Below are positions 62,817 to 64,000 of a stretch of DNA of 64,000 bases, piece by piece. The stretch lies in contig LJZQ01000008.1 in NCBI GenBank assembly GCA_001314845.1, forward strand, positions 33,355 to 97,354, given 5' to 3'. The DNA is from Marinobacter excellens HL-55. GTDB lineage: Bacteria > Pseudomonadota > Gammaproteobacteria > Pseudomonadales > Oleiphilaceae. A program made the translations under genes and the position numbers. A model generated the notes under the pieces. It had not been told where the DNA came from and made no database searches. It was given only the letters and a program-made list of their open reading frames with translations. How positions within the stretch are numbered: position 1 is the first letter of the stretch; the number at the start of each line of letters is the position of its first letter.

Positions 62817-63905
62817 GTGCGTAAAACATCTATTGCAGCCTTGTGTGCTGTTTCAATTCTGCCCTGCACAGCCTTTAGTGCGGAAAACTTTCCTCTTAGC
62901 TACACAGCCGTGGGCGTTGAAGCCAGCTACATCGATGCCGGCAACTCACGCAATAAATCCACCGTTCAAGACAATTTGAGTAATTTCTACCAGGGTGGTT
63001 TGAACCTTACTCATCAATTCAACCCGAACTGGGGACTCTTTGGCCAGGTTGGCTATGCAGAACCAGAAACTCGTAACGGCAATCTGGACACAGACCTGAT
63101 GCAATATTCATTGGGTGGCCGGGTACATCCAGCAAAATTCAGATTGGCCGGATGGCGCCCCTTTGGTGGCCTTGGCTACAGCTACACTGATATCGATGTG
63201 GATGCAGGTGGCGGTAAAAATGAGGACTCCATTTATCTGGAAGGTGGCTTTCAGAGAATGGTTGCGCCACGATTCATGGTAGAGGCGGGTGTAAGAGCTC
63301 GTACCGAGCTGGAAGATGGTTATATTGATGGCCAGTACTTTGCCGGCATCCATTACCTATTCAACAGAAAGTTCCCCACTGCACCGAAGCCAGTGGTTGT
63401 GGCAACTCGTCAACCAGCTGAAGTACCACCCCCTGTCGACAGCGATGGCGATGGCGTTATTGACCAACTCGATAAGTGCCCAAACACCCCAATGGGCGCA
63501 CTGGTGGATTCGCAGGGTTGCCCAAAAGAGCTGACCAAAGAGATCCGCGAGACTCTGTATGTTGAGTTTGAGCTGGACAAAACTGAGGTTCGCCCGCAGT
63601 TCTTCCCGGAAATCGAGAAGCTTGCAGTTGTTTTGAAGCAATACCCCAATTCCACCATTTTGCTGGAAGGGCATACCGACAGCACCGGCTCCGCCAGCTA
63701 TAACCAAAAGCTTTCGCAGAGCCGGGCAGATGCTGTTATGAAAGTTCTCATCAATGAATTTGGTATCGCAAAACAGCGGATCACTACCTCCGGTATGGGC
63801 GAATCTCAGCCAATTGCAACAAATGAAACTGCCGAAGGCCGCGCTCAAAACCGTCGGGTAGAGGCTATTGTCTCCGGCGAATACTCAGAAATCATCAAGA
63901 AGTAA
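62817..63905 (+). CDS. OmpA-family outer membrane protein
   Basis: A 362-residue protein starting at a GTG after GGAGGG. Signal peptide (ALCAVSILPCTAFSA), then an N-terminal eight-strand-type barrel (residues about 25-190). A thrombospondin-3-like Ca-binding stretch follows (DSDGDGVIDQLDKCPNTPMG, with GCP), and an OmpA C-terminal peptidoglycan-binding domain (about 235-355). Key residues in the latter include ILLEGHTDSTGS and QSRADAV, with RAQNRRVEAIV at the end. It links outer membrane and peptidoglycan. The next gene encodes a lipoprotein and starts 15 bases on. Confidence 0.95.
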   Translation: MRKTSIAALCAVSILPCTAFSAENFPLSYTAVGVEASYIDAGNSRNKSTVQDNLSNFYQGGLNLTHQFNPNWGLFGQVGYAEPETRNGNLDTDLMQYSLGGRVHPAKFRLAGWRPFGGLGYSYTDIDVDAGGGKNEDSIYLEGGFQRMVAPRFMVEAGVRARTELEDGYIDGQYFAGIHYLFNRKFPTAPKPVVVATRQPAEVPPPVDSDGDGVIDQLDKCPNTPMGALVDSQGCPKELTKEIRETLYVEFELDKTEVRPQFFPEIEKLAVVLKQYPNSTILLEGHTDSTGSASYNQKLSQSRADAVMKVLINEFGIAKQRITTSGMGESQPIATNETAEGRAQNRRVEAIVSGEYSEIIKK

Positions 63906-63920
63906 GCAGAGGACGCAATC

Positions 63921-64000
63921 ATGATGTCATTTAAACACTCTTTGCTGGCGTTGGGGGTTGCCTCAACATTTATCCTTACCGGCTGCGGTGGCGGCGGTGG
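63921..64000 (+). CDS. Gly-rich lipoprotein, N-terminal end only (cut by window edge)
   Basis: An ATG at 63921, preceded by AGAGGA, starts a lipoprotein signal (MMSFKHSLLALGVASTFILT, then GC and a glycine run). The frame is open to the edge of the window after 26 codons. The signal and Gly-rich tether resemble those of the lipoproteins at 15774-16529, 30899-33427 and 36293-37222. It probably shares a transcript with the OmpA-family gene. Confidence 0.8.
   Translation, partial: MMSFKHSLLALGVASTFILTGCGGGG

Noticed and set aside
1..64000. tRNA, rRNA or CRISPR arrays
   Set aside because: No cloverleaf-type sequence, rRNA-like stretch or regularly spaced repeats noticed on reading; a dedicated scan was not possible.

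Overview
The window reads as chromosomal DNA of a marine-type gammaproteobacterium, most like Marinobacter or a close relative. This is inferred from gene content (long SLBB exporter beside Wzi, dense Gly/Ser-tethered lipoproteins, Tad pilus locus, PAS chemoreceptor) and not from a marker gene. No rRNA, tRNA, CRISPR array or intact insertion sequence was seen.

Region 1 (1-13.7 kb, all minus strand) is a Wzx/Wzy-type surface polysaccharide locus. Reading leftward it encodes a Wzi-like outer membrane protein, a multi-SLBB exporter, a Wzz-like chain-length protein, a Wzx-like flippase, an SDR epimerase/dehydratase, a ThDP enzyme, a pyruvyltransferase, a GT2, a Wzy-like polymerase and a GT4 cut by the window edge. 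The left 4-4.5 kb is clearly more AT-rich than the rest.

Region 2 (14-39.6 kb) is a block of secreted and lipid-anchored hydrolases: three subtilases, a purple-acid-type phosphatase running into a broken PhoD gene, a PHP-type lipoprotein, a CocE-type hydrolase and a remnant alpha/beta hydrolase. One two-gene unit (lipoprotein plus subtilase) occurs twice, about 20 kb apart. Two chemoreceptors, a truncated GGDEF/EAL gene, a DUF3299-like protein and a large lipoprotein/beta-barrel pair lie between them. This block carries several decayed genes: PhoD, GGDEF-EAL, hydrolase, and a lipoprotein gene with an in-frame TGA.

Region 3 (39.7-47.2 kb) has a TadD-like TPR lipoprotein with a repeat-rich peptidoglycan-binding partner, three consecutive genes of unknown function, an EAL phosphodiesterase whose ribosome binding site can fold into a hairpin, and a lipoprotein/periplasmic-binding-protein pair ended by a strong terminator.

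Region 4 (47.2-60.3 kb, minus strand) is a Tad/Flp pilus operon (flp, tadE, rcpC, rcpA, tadZ, tadA, tadB, tadC, a small DUF3613-like gene, tadG). It runs directly into a PP2C phosphatase, an RsbW-like kinase and an RsbV-like STAS protein, then two small unknown genes. The spacing suggests that pilus and partner-switch genes are expressed together. No prepilin peptidase is present in the window.

Region 5 (60.4-64 kb) has a protein of unknown function built from two related HTH-like halves, a divergent unknown gene, an OmpA-family porin and the start of another Gly-rich lipoprotein gene.
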